Shown here: positions 1 to 11,311 of the stretch, piece after piece | Numbering within the stretch: the stretch's first letter is position 1 | How the letters are laid out: the number at the start of each line of letters is the position of its first letter | Assembly (NCBI GenBank): GCA_013396655.1 | Contig: WBMV01000778.1 | Span: 88,442 to 152,441, forward strand | Direction of reading: 5' to 3' | Length of the DNA: 64,000 nucleotides | From: Campylorhamphus procurvoides | Taxonomy: Eukaryota; Chordata; Aves; Passeriformes; Dendrocolaptidae | Notes under the pieces: model-generated | Told to the model about the DNA's origin: nothing | Databases searched by the model: none | What the model saw: only the letters and a program-made list of their open reading frames with translations | Position numbers and translations under genes: made by a program

Positions 1-3000
1 TGCTGTCTGCATAGATTGTGCCAGCTTAGGGGGGAAAAAAAAAAAGGAGCAGGTGAAGTTTGGTTTTGATGCCAACTTACATGAACCCAAGCGAAATGTT
101 ATGTGTGACTTGTGGTCAGATAGGTATTTGCTGTCATTAAAAATTCTGAGTAGTGATTTACAAAAAAGCAAACCAGAAAGAACTGAAGTGAGGATCCCCT
201 TGGCAAATCTGTAGAGGTTATGTGAAGATTACAGAGTGAAGAGTTGAGCAATTCAGAAGGCAAGTGAATGTATTCATGTGTGAATAATTGGTATTGTAAT
301 AGTTTGAGTTATAGAAACTCAGTTCTATAAAGCAGGATTCCTCTGACAATAGTATTTTTACTGCCTCTGGCACAAAAACTGCCAAAAGAGTGGGTATCAT
401 TGGGGAGATTTCAGATGAGTGGTTTTAAAAGGAGTAATTGAAAAGGTGTTACAGCATTAACTTGCTATTGTCTATACTCTGTTCCTTTCTTTAACAAAGT
501 TCACTGAAAGCTTTTCTTCGATAAATAGCTGTCCCATTCTGTTACCTCCAGGAAACTGATAGTATATCATGAATTATGTTGATGAGAAAAAAAGGTGTGG
601 AATTCTACACTTGATAGTTCACAGCCTTCTAAAATACAAACAATAAGGTAGGAAAGATGGGACCCCAGCTAAAGTTGATTTTATCAGCAGTGCATTAACC
701 CAGTTGTTCCTGCCCGTTAGCCTTTTAGTTTTGCATCACTTTTACCCTGCGGCAGCTCCTTCTTCCTTTTTGAGTCCTATTCAACTGTCCTGCAGGATTC
801 AGAGATAAATTTTACTTCCTCTTGCCTCATATGGCAGCTTCTCAGGTCCGTGATATTCTTGCAGTAGTGCCTTTTTCTTTCTGGTAAATATAAAGGGAAT
901 CAATCTAGATAATGAAATCTGATGTCAATGTGTACAATTGGCCTCGTGGTTCTCTGGTCCATTGAACACTTTTCCTACTGGTACCATTCCCTTAACTGGG
1001 GGAATAGGGCAGGACAGAAAGACAGATTGGTGGTGGGCTTTGTTTTTAAGTGTTATATTCCTTGCTCAACTTTTTCACTCTTTTAGAGGCTTGGCTGTCT
1101 GTATAAAAGAAAAATCCATGTAACAATGTTTTGTTTGCTACAGATCTGGAACCAAAACTTCCTCTCTCATCCCAAAATACGTTGCTGTGGCACTTTTTTG
1201 TGGTTGCTTTGTCCTAGTTAAAAACAGCAGTGAAAAACTATGCACAACGTATGTTTATGAAGTGCTGCATGAGACAGTGAGTGAGCTGGACTTGCTGACT
1301 GTCATTTGGGAAGACTGAAATTTAATGGGATGTGTAATACAGAGATTAATTCCATTTTGCTTTAATGTGATTTCTCTCACATAAGAATTGTAGGAATGTA
1401 CTTGTGTGTTTAGGCAAATCACGGGTTCTCATGCCAGGTGGGACTTCCAGGGTAGAGAGAGGGGTTGCACCAGGAAAATATTTAAAGTACAATTCACTGA
1501 TATAAAAGTATCAAGTATATTTGACATTATAGCTGATACATCTGACAGCAAAATCATCCTAAAAAACTAAAATCAGTCTGTTTTAAAAAATTTCAGCTAT
1601 TAATTTATGCACTTAAGTACATATCAGATTTTCTTGATAAGAAAATCTTTTACTCCTCTTCTGTGTTTTATTTACCCATCTTTGGAGTTGAACTGAGGCT
1701 AAACCCATTGCCTAAGAGGGGAATTTATTTTGTCTGTGAGTTGTCTGCTTACTTTCAGATTTGCTGCTTCAGTTATTAATGAAAATCTCTTCTATAATTT
1801 AGGGAAAAAATACAGGAGATCCTGGAAAGTTATGTGACTAGGTTGTAGTTTGTCATCAATAAAATAGTGACAATGACTGTAGAAGCCACTATCAAGTCTT
1901 GAAAATAGCTGGAGAAAGGGGATTTTTTCCTCAAAATTTGCAGTTCTCCATAAGGATTATTTGTAACAATAAATACACATTCCAAGTGAGACTGTTTCTA
2001 TTACAGTGTGATTGTATCTTTAGATAGCTTTAAAGCTAAAAGGTTAAGATTTATTCCTAATGTAGTGGTTAAACTAGCTACTTACATACACCACTCACAG
2101 GGAGCAAGTTCTGAAGTACAGCTGTGCTTCTCTGAGCATCTGTGAATTAATTCTCAGCCCTTGTACCTGCACAGTGCTTGTATCTTCAAAGCAAGATCTT
2201 TGTGACTCAGTGTGAGGTTGGCAGACACAGATCTAGGACTTAATACCCCATAAATCAAAGTAACTTACAAATATAAAGAATGTTATGGAGGTGCTTAATG
2301 TAAGAGTTCATTCTGAAATGGAAGAAAATTTGTCAGTCTCTGGTAACTGTGGGCTGTGATTTCCATTTATAGTCACTTGGCCACAACTTCAGCAATTTTA
2401 CAAAAATGAGCCCTTTCTGAAAAATAGTTAATTATGTAATTTTTCAAAGGCTTAGAATATACAATTAAGAAAAAGTGAACAAATAAGGATGCAGAAGTAC
2501 TGAAAAATTTATCACATGCCCATGTTGCTTCAAGTTGAGTTGCACAATACAGAGGGAAGGCATGAGATGATGAGGTTGGTTTAAGGACTGCTGCTTCCTC
2601 TTCTGCTTACAGGTTCATTGTATAAATGCAGATGTTTGTGAGCTTTTTTTAAAACCACATTTTATCACTGCAGTGATCTTGAGTGCAGAGGTGGGAATGA
2701 ATCTAACATTGAGGAGAGTTAGCTGATCTAAAGAGTGAAGATGCCTTTGCTCTTGAAGATCCTTCAGTCTGCACTCATGGAGGTTTTCAATACGTGGCTG
2801 GGTAGAGCCCTGAGCAACCTGGTCTGCCCTGACAGCTGACCCTGGATGGTGTAGCACGTTGTACTAGAGAATTTCTCATGTCCCATCCAAACTGAATTAT
2901 TATGTGAATCCACGGGTTGCACTTCAATTTGTTTGTTGTATAATAATTTTAAATCGCTGAGGACCTAAAAAGGGCATATGAGAATAACTGTCTTTAGAGT

Positions 3001-3350
3001 CTGTGTTACCCAGGTGAGAATGAGTTCTACATCATTGCTTAGCTGTTGTCTTTCAGTGTTTTACCTACAGATATATATATTATAATAAATGTATAAAATA
3101 CATTTTTAGGGATTTCTTGTTTCCATAATTTAGGATTGTGTGCATGACTGAGTATCCACTCCTTATACTTCTAAAAGTCCTTGATATTCCAATTGTCTCA
3201 CATTGAAATCAGCAGACAGCTTTTTTTTTTCCTTGAAGTATGATCACATTTGCTTCACACACAGCAGCATATTTTAATATCATGGTCTCTTCACTGAAGG
3301 GTACCTGTGCATCTGAAAGGTCTTTGTTTGTTTTTCCCAATTTAATTCAG
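1..3350 (+). other. ATAD2B: ATAD2B intron (3' part), no exon recognised
   Basis: This AT-rich stretch precedes the first recognisable ATAD2B exon. None of its open frames resembles the ATPase, bromodomain or linker parts of the protein, so it is read as intron. It ends in a pyrimidine-rich tract and a CAG acceptor at 3348-3350. The only repeat I recognise is a short CR1 fragment near 2.8 kb. Confidence 0.7.
2770..2838 (+). repeat. CR1 LINE fragment, 3' UTR portion
   Basis: The segment reads like the CR1 3' region on the + strand: a 'tggaggttttcaa' block, then 'ctgggtagagccctgagcaacctggtct' in degenerate form. In full-length CR1 this lies roughly 100 bases before the 3' end. The copy is short and diverged, and its ends are unclear. 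Confidence 0.55.
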
Positions 3351-4046
3351 TTCGAATAAGGAGGAAATCAAGGCGGCGCTCGCAGTGGGGCAAAGGCATT
3401 ATTAAGAAGAGGAAAGTCAATAACTTAAAGAAAGATGAAGACGATGCAAAGTTTGCTGATGATGAAAATCACGGTGAGGACAGTAAATTGCTGGAAAATG
3501 GAGAGCTGGAGATCAGCACTGACTGTATTGAGGAGAATGGAGAGGAAATGGGAGACCTCTCTATGACAAATGATGAATCCTCATGTGATGTTATGGACAT
3601 AGATGCAGAGCAGAGGCTTAACAATGGGACATCAGGAAAGGAAAACAATTTTGCATCCACGGAAGAAGAGAGCTCAAATGAATCACTGTTAATAGCTGAC
3701 AGCATTACCCTGGGTACTGAAAAGGAATTGAGGAAGGACTCTACGTCCAAAGGGGACTGTGTGAATGGACAGACATCTGTGCACAGCTCTGAAGGTGTAC
3801 CTGTTCCAGCCTGTCATAATGGTAAAATGGAATCACTTGATGCTGTCTCACCCTGTGACAACAGTGATGGGTCAAGTAACAAGCAAAAATCTTTATCTGA
3901 AGATCAGCCAAAGGAGAAAATGAAAGCTTCCAGTGAAAGTCAAGGAACTGATCTAGTGAAAGCTGAGTTACCACATTGCAGCAATAATGAGAAAACACTA
4001 CAGAGCACAGACACTGAAACTAAAGATGCTGAAGCAGATAAAGAAG
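3351..4046 (+). CDS. ATAD2B: ATAD2B internal coding exon, acidic/basic C-terminal region
   Basis: This exon encodes 231 full codons of the region between the bromodomain and the C-terminus of ATAD2B, a AAA+ ATPase/bromodomain protein that binds acetylated histones. The acceptor is a CAG at 3348-3350. The first two bases complete a codon begun upstream. The donor is GTATG at 4047, leaving one base of the next codon. The product starts with a strongly basic patch, RRKSRRRSQWGKGIIKKRK, which looks like a nuclear localisation or nucleic-acid-binding segment. A long Ser/Glu/Asp-rich low-complexity stretch follows. No catalytic motif is expected here. An open frame continues 31 codons past the donor to a stop at 4136-4138, so intron retention would truncate the protein. 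ATAD2B is preferred over ATAD2 mainly because KLHL29 is its neighbour. Confidence 0.88.
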
Positions 4047-5674
4047 GTATGCCAGGTTTTAAATGCTTATGTCCTTATATTAATGTCCAAGTTAATGTGT
4101 GTATTTTTCATTGTCATACCTTATGTTACAATTCTTAATATGTAGCAATATTTTATGAACTGCTCACTTTTATTTGAAACTCTTATGCTTACAACATTTA
4201 ATTTCACTTAGAAAAATTAGAAGTCCACTCTTGACTTGCTGTATTTTTGTCTTAGGCAAGTAAATGTATCTTCATTCTGATACTATTCTGTTTATTTTTG
4301 TTGGCTTTGTGGGACATACTGTAAATACTGAGATAACATTAAAACAATACTTAAATATTATAAAGTATTATAAATGGAGATAAATATATGATATCTCTTT
4401 TGGTCCATATATTTTATCTGATTTATGTTTTGATCCTAATGGTATGTTTTGACTTGTTAAAGATTTATGAAACAAGTGTCATTGATATTGAATGAAAAAC
4501 CATAGAAATACATAATGTATTCCTTTAAAAACATTTTTTCATAGCAAAAGTTAAAGCAAAAGTTTAAGTCATAGCAAAGCCAGATAAACTGTTGTTTATC
4601 TGTTGGAGAAGGTGCAGTGTTTGGAGTCACAGTGAACACAGTAACAGTGCAGCAAAAAGATAAGGAAAGGAAAAGGGAAATCCTAGTGGTGCATAAAAGA
4701 AGGGGCCATGTCCTTTGAAGACAAGAGAGACAGTTTCCTCAGGGAACTGAAATAAAAGCCTTATGCATGATTGCCTTTTTAATGAGCTTTTGAGAATTAT
4801 CTAAAAGAATGAAATCTTTACTTCAAAAGTTAGTGCTGAGATTTACAAAGTAAATGAGCTTTAATGAGAGATCTGAATTTTGAGAATATCACTGTATAGA
4901 TGTTGGCTGTGTTTGTATATACGTGTTTTCTCTAAGGGTAAGGAGAATAGTACAAGAAAGGTCCTAAGAACATCACAAGAAGAGTATGGTGCATTAAGAG
5001 CCTTTACATTTTCAAATTTGGCAGTTGAATTTTGTATACTTTCGGATGGTTATAATATCAGGGGTCCTCAGCAGAAGAGGGATTTTAAATAGTTGAGAAG
5101 GAGAAAAATAGTGAATGAATGTAGGGAGAGAATTAAGAGATGTAAAAATATTTTGTTCTCTGCAACAGGGTTGGAGAACAGCTTGAACACAGAGGTGGAA
5201 GAAAACAGAAATGTGTCACAAAAGCATGAGGTCTTGGGAGTAAAGCAGATGTTAGAATTGCTGTGGTGATGAAGACGTGGGATGCTGTGGAGAGAAAAAT
5301 GAGGATTTTTTTCACTTAAGCAGAAAGATTTTCAGCATTAGCTTAGTATTTGAACTTCTCTTAGAAGCTGTTTAATTTGTTGCTGTTAAGTAGAAATGAT
5401 ATAATGAGAATTCTTTTGGTAGCATTCAATTTTCTCTTGGGACTTCTGAGTTCAGTGTAAAGATTACCAGTTTCATGTGTTTTCTGAACTGTGATTTTGT
5501 GCACCTGTGAACATTCAGAATTCTGCAAAGCTGATGAATAATGTGCACTGCTGCAGTCTTGCTTGATTCAGAAAAAAAACAACAAACCAACCAAGCCAAG
5601 TCAAACTAAAGTGAAGAAACAAGCTGTTCATTTTGTGACACTGAGATTTCTGATAATTGTTTTTCAAATTACAG
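4047..5674 (+). other. ATAD2B: ATAD2B intron
   Basis: The intron is bounded by GTATG at 4047 and ACAG at 5671-5674. It is AT-rich. I see no recognisable repeat, exon or RNA gene in it. Confidence 0.8.
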
Positions 5675-5802
5675 GTATATTCAAAAGCAAGAAAATACGA
5701 AAAGTCGCTGTGGAACAGTCAAAGCCCACAAGTTCGGAGCAGGTCCCAGAGGAACCATCAGATCCTTTGCCCTCTGTAGTTGTTGACCATGACAGACTAA
5801 AG
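5675..5802 (+). CDS. ATAD2B: ATAD2B internal coding exon
   Basis: The exon encodes about 43 codons. Two bases at its start complete the glycine codon opened at 4046. The donor GTAACA begins at 5803 with a complete codon, giving phase 0. The peptide begins GIFKSKKIRKVAVEQSKP, a basic segment, and continues through a Ser/Pro/Glu-rich stretch to VVVDHDRLK. It belongs to the C-terminal linker ahead of the last conserved helix region. The frame is continuous with both neighbouring exons, which supports the boundaries. Its exact function is not known to me. Confidence 0.87.
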
Positions 5803-6946
5803 GTAACAGAACTGAAAAAAATAAATTGAACTGTTAACAAACTCCATGAAAAATGCTTCCTTTCTCTGTTGTGAAGTAGAATTTCCTGTATTTTTGACTG
5901 CAAACAAGTAGTATGACCACAGTGACTTCTGCAAATGATTAGCTGATCAGTGTTTTTTGGATGAAAAATTAATAGAACTGCTGAATCTTCACTGTCCCAT
6001 CATTACTACATTTACAAATCCAGTGATGGCACAGCAGTCCACTATTTTAATTGCAGTTTTTGCGGGTACTCATATGTGTTAATTGGACATGCCAGGTACT
6101 GAGGAACTGCTGGGTGCCTGGTAATTAGGAGTTAACATGCCTGGTAATTAGGAGTTAGCATCATCTCTTCCTTTCCTGTGTATATGTACTTGGTGGAGAG
6201 AACTATTAGTAGATTGGAAAGCAAATTGGAATTTGTGCTGATGTCTTGGCATCATAGACTACTAGTTAATTTTCTTTCATTTTTATCTCTTTTTAAGCAG
6301 TTACAATAAAAGTTGCTGTCTTGTGGTGTAAAAACTTGCTTGACCTACTGTGAAATTAAGATCTCGTTTTCTGTGGAGTACAGTTGATAATCTCTTTGGA
6401 ACCATAGAATTCTTATGAAAGGAAAAAAAATTGTTAAATTTTACCCTTTGCTACTTGTAAAATACTTTCACCTTTTATTCATGGGCAATTTTACATGTGT
6501 TCTGTGTGCTCTTCTCCTTTTTTTGTACCATTTGTCAACATTTGTGGAAATCTTCAGTGGGTTTTCATGTGGGGGTACTTAAAATTGCTTGCCAATGCAA
6601 ATTCTTAAAAATGTCTGCTTTAGCTGTCAAGGCAGTTTTTATTGACCAAGCTGAGACAGGACAAAGCAGCATTCAGACAGAACAAACGTTGCCCAAACTA
6701 TGCTGAGTAAAAAAAATCTTAAGAAAAAAGTGTGGATATAAGCAGAGAAGTGAAAAGGGACATCGAGTTCTTGTTGTATCTACATGGAAGCAATGGCCTT
6801 GCTGATACCCAGGTGTGGTTCATTTTGATCATATGTATCCCTTCAAAGTAGGGCTTCAGATGGAGATTACACTTCTGATTCGTCCTTAAAAAAATGGTAA
6901 AAACTGATTATAAAAAACCCCTCTTCACCTTTTGTTGTTCCAACAG
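5803..6946 (+). other. ATAD2B: ATAD2B intron
   Basis: The intron runs from GTAACA at 5803 to CAACAG at 6941-6946. Apart from a 23-base tandem duplication near 6.1 kb, I see nothing notable in it. Confidence 0.8.
6115..6160 (+). repeat. 23-bp tandem duplication
   Basis: Two adjacent copies of a 23-base unit starting tgcctggtaattaggagtta lie at 6115-6137 and 6138-6160. They differ by one base near the end (aaca versus agca). The near identity suggests a recent local slippage or duplication event in the intron. Confidence 0.9.
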
Positions 6947-7075
6947 AAACTGCTTGATTTGGTGGTTAAGAAAAGTGACAACCTGACTGTTGACCAACTT
7001 GAGAGATTGTATTCGCTCCTCAGTCAGTGCATCTACAGACATCGTAGGGACTATGACAAATCACAGCTTATAGAG
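6947..7075 (+). CDS. ATAD2B: ATAD2B penultimate coding exon, conserved C-terminal helix region
   Basis: The exon holds exactly 43 codons, phase 0 at both ends, between CAACAG (6941-6946) and GTGAGG (7076). The peptide includes KLLDLVVKKSDNLTVDQLER, then LYSLLSQCIYRHRRDYDKSQ and LIE. This amphipathic, probably helical block is the most conserved part of the ATAD2-family C-terminus and gives the strongest support for the family assignment. It follows the low-complexity linker and joins the last exon without a frame change. The family uses this end as part of its C-terminal structured domain; a precise role cannot be read from sequence. Confidence 0.92.
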
Positions 7076-8014
7076 GTGAGGTGGTGCAGTTTCTGTTCTT
7101 TATCTGAATATTGTGAAATAGGTTTTTCAAGAGCTGTTAATCTGTCAGTTCACTGGTGTGCAGGCAAAACCTTTAAATAGACTTTGAGGAATGTATCTCT
7201 AAACAGCAGTGTAATAACTTAGAAACCAGAGATTGTTTCTAATAATGCTTCTCTCAGAAAAGGATCATTCTCCATTAGCACAGTGTGATTGTAACTCTGG
7301 AGGTGCACTCCCTCCAACATCACTGTTCTAGCTGTAGAGGGGTTGGGATCAGCTTGCTGGTAACCAGTCCTGCTGAGAAAAGGACAACAATTGTAAGTTT
7401 CCAGTTGGATCACTAAGCACTAAATATTTTTCTCCATGAATAATTTGCAACAAAGCCTGGAAAGGCTTTAGTGTGGGATTTTTTAGAGTTCCTGCAAAAT
7501 ACTTTTCAAACCATTTTTATGCTGTTCCTTTGCAATCTTCACCTAAAAATGTGTTGAAAGACTGTGCAAAATCTTAGGTAGATTAAAAAGACATTTATCC
7601 AGCAGGAGTATGTAGAGACTGATCTTTACTTTGATTATCCAAACTGTGCAGAGATGTGTTTGTAGCTGGGTCACCAATAGCATAAGTGTGCAGGAAGACT
7701 TGAATTCATGCAGTGTGCCACTGCAATGCTTTCCTAATACATATTGAGCACATTAATTATATAAGTGACCCTAATAAGCTTCGATTTTTTGATGGACTGT
7801 CTTAGTAGAGTGCTTTCTGCATTAATACTTCTTTAATTAGTTTCCTCTTTTACCTTCTGTTGCTAACAGATAGCAGCTAATAAACAGAAATGTCTATTTC
7901 CCTATTATTTTTTGTTCAAATTAAAAAATCCACACAGTAAATACAACTACATAATATAACTTTATTTCTGTCTCTGTATATTTGTGTGTAATTGATGGTT
8001 TCTGTCTCTTGCAG
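7076..8014 (+). other. ATAD2B: ATAD2B last intron
   Basis: The intron is bounded by GTGAGG at 7076 and a pyrimidine tract plus GCAG at 8011-8014. No repeat or additional exon is recognised. Confidence 0.82.
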
Positions 8015-8056
8015 GAGATGGAAAGAACAGTTCATGTGTTTGAAACATTCCTGTGA
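8015..8056 (+). CDS. ATAD2B: ATAD2B terminal coding exon and stop codon
   Basis: The last 13 codons read EMERTVHVFETFL and end with TGA at 8054-8056. The acceptor is TCTCTTGCAG, ending at 8014. The previous exon ends in a complete GAG codon, so the junction reads LIE-EMERT, the characteristic ATAD2B tail. The coding part is short and the rest of the exon is 3' UTR. The exon lies at the end of a transcript running towards KLHL29 on the opposite strand. Confidence 0.92.
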   Translation, partial: EMERTVHVFETFL

Positions 8057-8270
8057 ACCTGTCAAGATGGGTGGGTTTATCCTCTCAAACTGCTCATGGG
8101 AGAGCAGCCCTCTGAGCCATTCAGTTTCCATTTGCACCAAGTATGTGCAGAGCCTTGATCTTAAGTGCTCTCTTTTTGTTTCTGTTGAATTTGGTGCTAT
8201 TGTCTCAGGTACCTGAAACCAACCAGCCTACAAGAACCAAACGGAACTTCATATAGTTGTATCTGATATA

Positions 8271-8276
8271 AATAAA
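8271..8276 (+). terminator. ATAD2B: Candidate proximal poly(A) signal of ATAD2B
   Basis: AATAAA lies 215 bases after the stop codon. It would give a short 3' UTR if used. Confidence 0.35.
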
Positions 8277-11200
8277 GAATACAATGCCACAGCTTGGAGA
8301 TTTTTTGGTGCTACAGAAACTGTTCTCATTCCTGCTCTTGTTCACGCCACATGCATTATCTTTGGGGAAACTTTGGGCAGAGTGAAGACCAACACATACA
8401 AGAGGACTGGAAAGAACAGATCTAAGTTGAATATTTTTAAACAGGCAACCTTTTTTTAATTTTTTCCAACTTTTCTCTGGGGTTACGGACAAAAAAAATC
8501 TGTTCTAAAGAAGGCAGTGATGCATTGTGGTAGGAATCTTGAGTAACTGGATGTACAGTAATTTGAAGATGAGGCTCTCTAGAACTGCCTTTAATGTGCC
8601 TTTTAGTCAATTGAGAAAGATTAGGCTAAGCAATTTGTTTGGATTATAGCAAATGGCAATGTTAGAAAGCTGTCTGCAGAATGAAGATCTCCAAAAGGAT
8701 GAGTTGTATTCTCTTCATTGGATGGCAACCAGTATTATGGTTCTATAATGCCTGTCTTACTCTACAGAACTAAACTAAGACACACTGAAAAAGCCACATA
8801 CTTTACCAAAATGGTGAAATTCTTTTTTCATTGGTACATATTTGTTTTAGAAACAAGTTACACAGTGAAACTGTTCTATGTTGCTAAAAATGAAGCATTT
8901 TCCCACCATCTCCTTGTTTTCCAGTGTGAGTCCTTTAAGGAAAGCAAGGTTAATACTGGCAGGTTTCATTCTGAAGTTGTGTGTTTGTAATATAGCTTGG
9001 ACTGTGCAGTGCAGGTAAGAAGACACTATAGTTGGTCAAAGTGCTGGAGCCCAACCTCAGTTGAAAATAAAACTTACATTAGGTTTAACAAAGCACTGTT
9101 ACTGTTGGGGGGATTGGAGGACATCCTTTTGAATCCATCTGTTCAGACCGGAGTTCTCTGTGTCTGAATCGTGTGGTTCAGCACCTTCCTTGCTGACAAC
9201 TGGAGAGAACAGTCTAGGCAGTTTCAACAAACCCCCCCATGTTTTATCACGAGCTCGGTGTTAAAACATTACCTGGGCTGATTTATTTTGAACCTACGTG
9301 GAAAGTGTTGTAGAGCAGTTGGCTGGTGTTCCCATCGTGACCCATTTGTTGTGACTGTCCCTACGTAGCTGCAGGAGTGTCTGTCCAGAAATATGCAATG
9401 CAGTGTGATTAGTTTTTAATTAGAGAAAACAGACTACTGCAGAGATACTGAGCTACCTCAGCTTTTTGTATTTTAGTTACCAACAGTGTTTATGGAGGAC
9501 TGTAATCACTCTGCTCCCATGTCCAGACCGGAGCTAAGGGACTTGTCTCCACCTCTACGGCTCACCCCACTGTAGTGCTGCAGAGAGAGAATGTGGGCCT
9601 TGGGCTACTGCAGCAATCCAAAGTGCTTGGTACATTATGGTTAAACAGAACGCTATCTTAGATCTTTTTCTCCCCTGAATGCCACTGTTTCTTCATAGCT
9701 AATGGCAGAAAAAGGTTTTGAGCATTCGTGTATGTCTAGTTACACCTAAATGTAACCCATGCAGAAACACTGTATTTTTCAGGTGGGAAAGTGCGATTAA
9801 AAACAACAAAAACAAGCAGAAAACACATTTTCAATGAGATTCTTTGATCTCAGATTTGATTATGGGATTTTTCTCCATGTTTCATTTAGTATTTATTAGC
9901 ATCATACCTGTTTGAGATATTTATGTATCTGGTACATTAACAGCATTTTGTATTTTGATGGAAATTGTTACAAACTTTAAAATTTGATTAAATGATATGT
10001 AGCAGATTTTTTGTAGCAAGTTTCTGATAAAAGGGTTTTTTGCAAGTCTCAGGTTCTTGCTGCAGAATTTTTTAAAAATATTTATTCCAGTTTCACTTAC
10101 TCGAAGTTTTTGTTCAAGTAACAGCAGCACTTGTGGAAGATAAAACTGCATTCATTTGTAAGAAGATAATAAATTTATATGAATGAAACCAGTTGAGAAT
10201 TTTAGTCACCAGTGAGTGTGAAAAGCAAGTTTAAGATAATGAGTAGCATTAAAAATGGTTCTAAAAGGTCAGGTTTCTAAAGGAAAATTTTTACTGTCAG
10301 TTGTTGATTGGGAAAAATCGTTAAGAGGCAACTTTACTAATTGAGGAGCTGCCATATTGTTTTAGAGAAACGTAGCTGATATCAGATGTTCTAGTGGACA
10401 GCTTACCTAAAATAAAATATTTGCCTTCTTAGCCCAAATAACCACACTTCAGTTTTTGTTTTCCTTTACAGATGTCTGGTGGTTATAGAGTTTAAACAGC
10501 TGTTAATCTATCCATGTGGTCTAAACTTGTTTACTCTTTGTATGTTTTTAATTTTTTTGCCATATAGCACTGGCAAGAGTTTGTACAAATTGACCTCTCT
10601 TCCTTGTTTCTTGTTGTGAAAATTGCAAATAAACTCCTGTGTGAGTCCTTGTGCTGGGGCCAATGGAACCAGAAGGAAGGAGGTTTCCCTGGGGGGCTGG
10701 CTTGGAATGACAGAGTTGCTCTTGGGTGAAGTTGATGGCTCTGGAGTTAATTGTATTTGCAAGCTTGAATCTCACCTGTGATTATTTTTTTGTTTTGTGT
10801 CCTCTGTATTGTTACTTGATTTCCTCATATGCCAATGTATTTATAGGATTATTGGGTTTTGTAATATCTTGTCTTCCTTCTTCTTTTTTTTTTTTTTCAG
10901 TTAAGTTGGTGGGTCAGCGCTGGTTTTACCTTCAGTTTCCTGAATGGCAGGTCCTGCAGCTGATGGTCATTTATTTTGTTTTTATTTTATTTTGTAATCA
11001 CAACATAAGCTTGAATTTGGGCTTGTACTTGCATCTTTTGTATCTTGTACATTGGGTTATTTAGACATTGGGGCGTCCTGTTTGTTTTCATTAATGTGTG
11101 TCTACTTTGTGGATTAAGTAGACTTCCTTCATCAGCTATGGTATATTTTGGATTCTATAGTTTTATTCAGAACTGTGTTTTAATTGATGTTTTGCATTTT

Positions 11201-11305
11201 GACTTCATTTTACGTTAGTTTGAAGTAAGTTATTTAATTTTTTTGAACTTCTGGAAATTTTGAACATTTACTGTAATTTGTAATATAACTGCTGTGAAAT
11301 ACTTG

Positions 11306-11311
11306 AATAAA
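11306..11311 (+). terminator. ATAD2B: Candidate distal poly(A) signal of ATAD2B
   Basis: AATAAA in the context acttgaataaagatgacaag is about 3.25 kb past the stop codon. It is the last canonical hexamer before the sequence changes character, so it is my preferred main cleavage signal. Confidence 0.4.

Noticed and set aside
3469..3750. 93-codon antisense frame over the ATAD2B exon
   Set aside because: It is the Ser-rich shadow of the acidic coding strand (GAA/GAT codons read as TTC/ATC and TCx). No independent evidence supports it.
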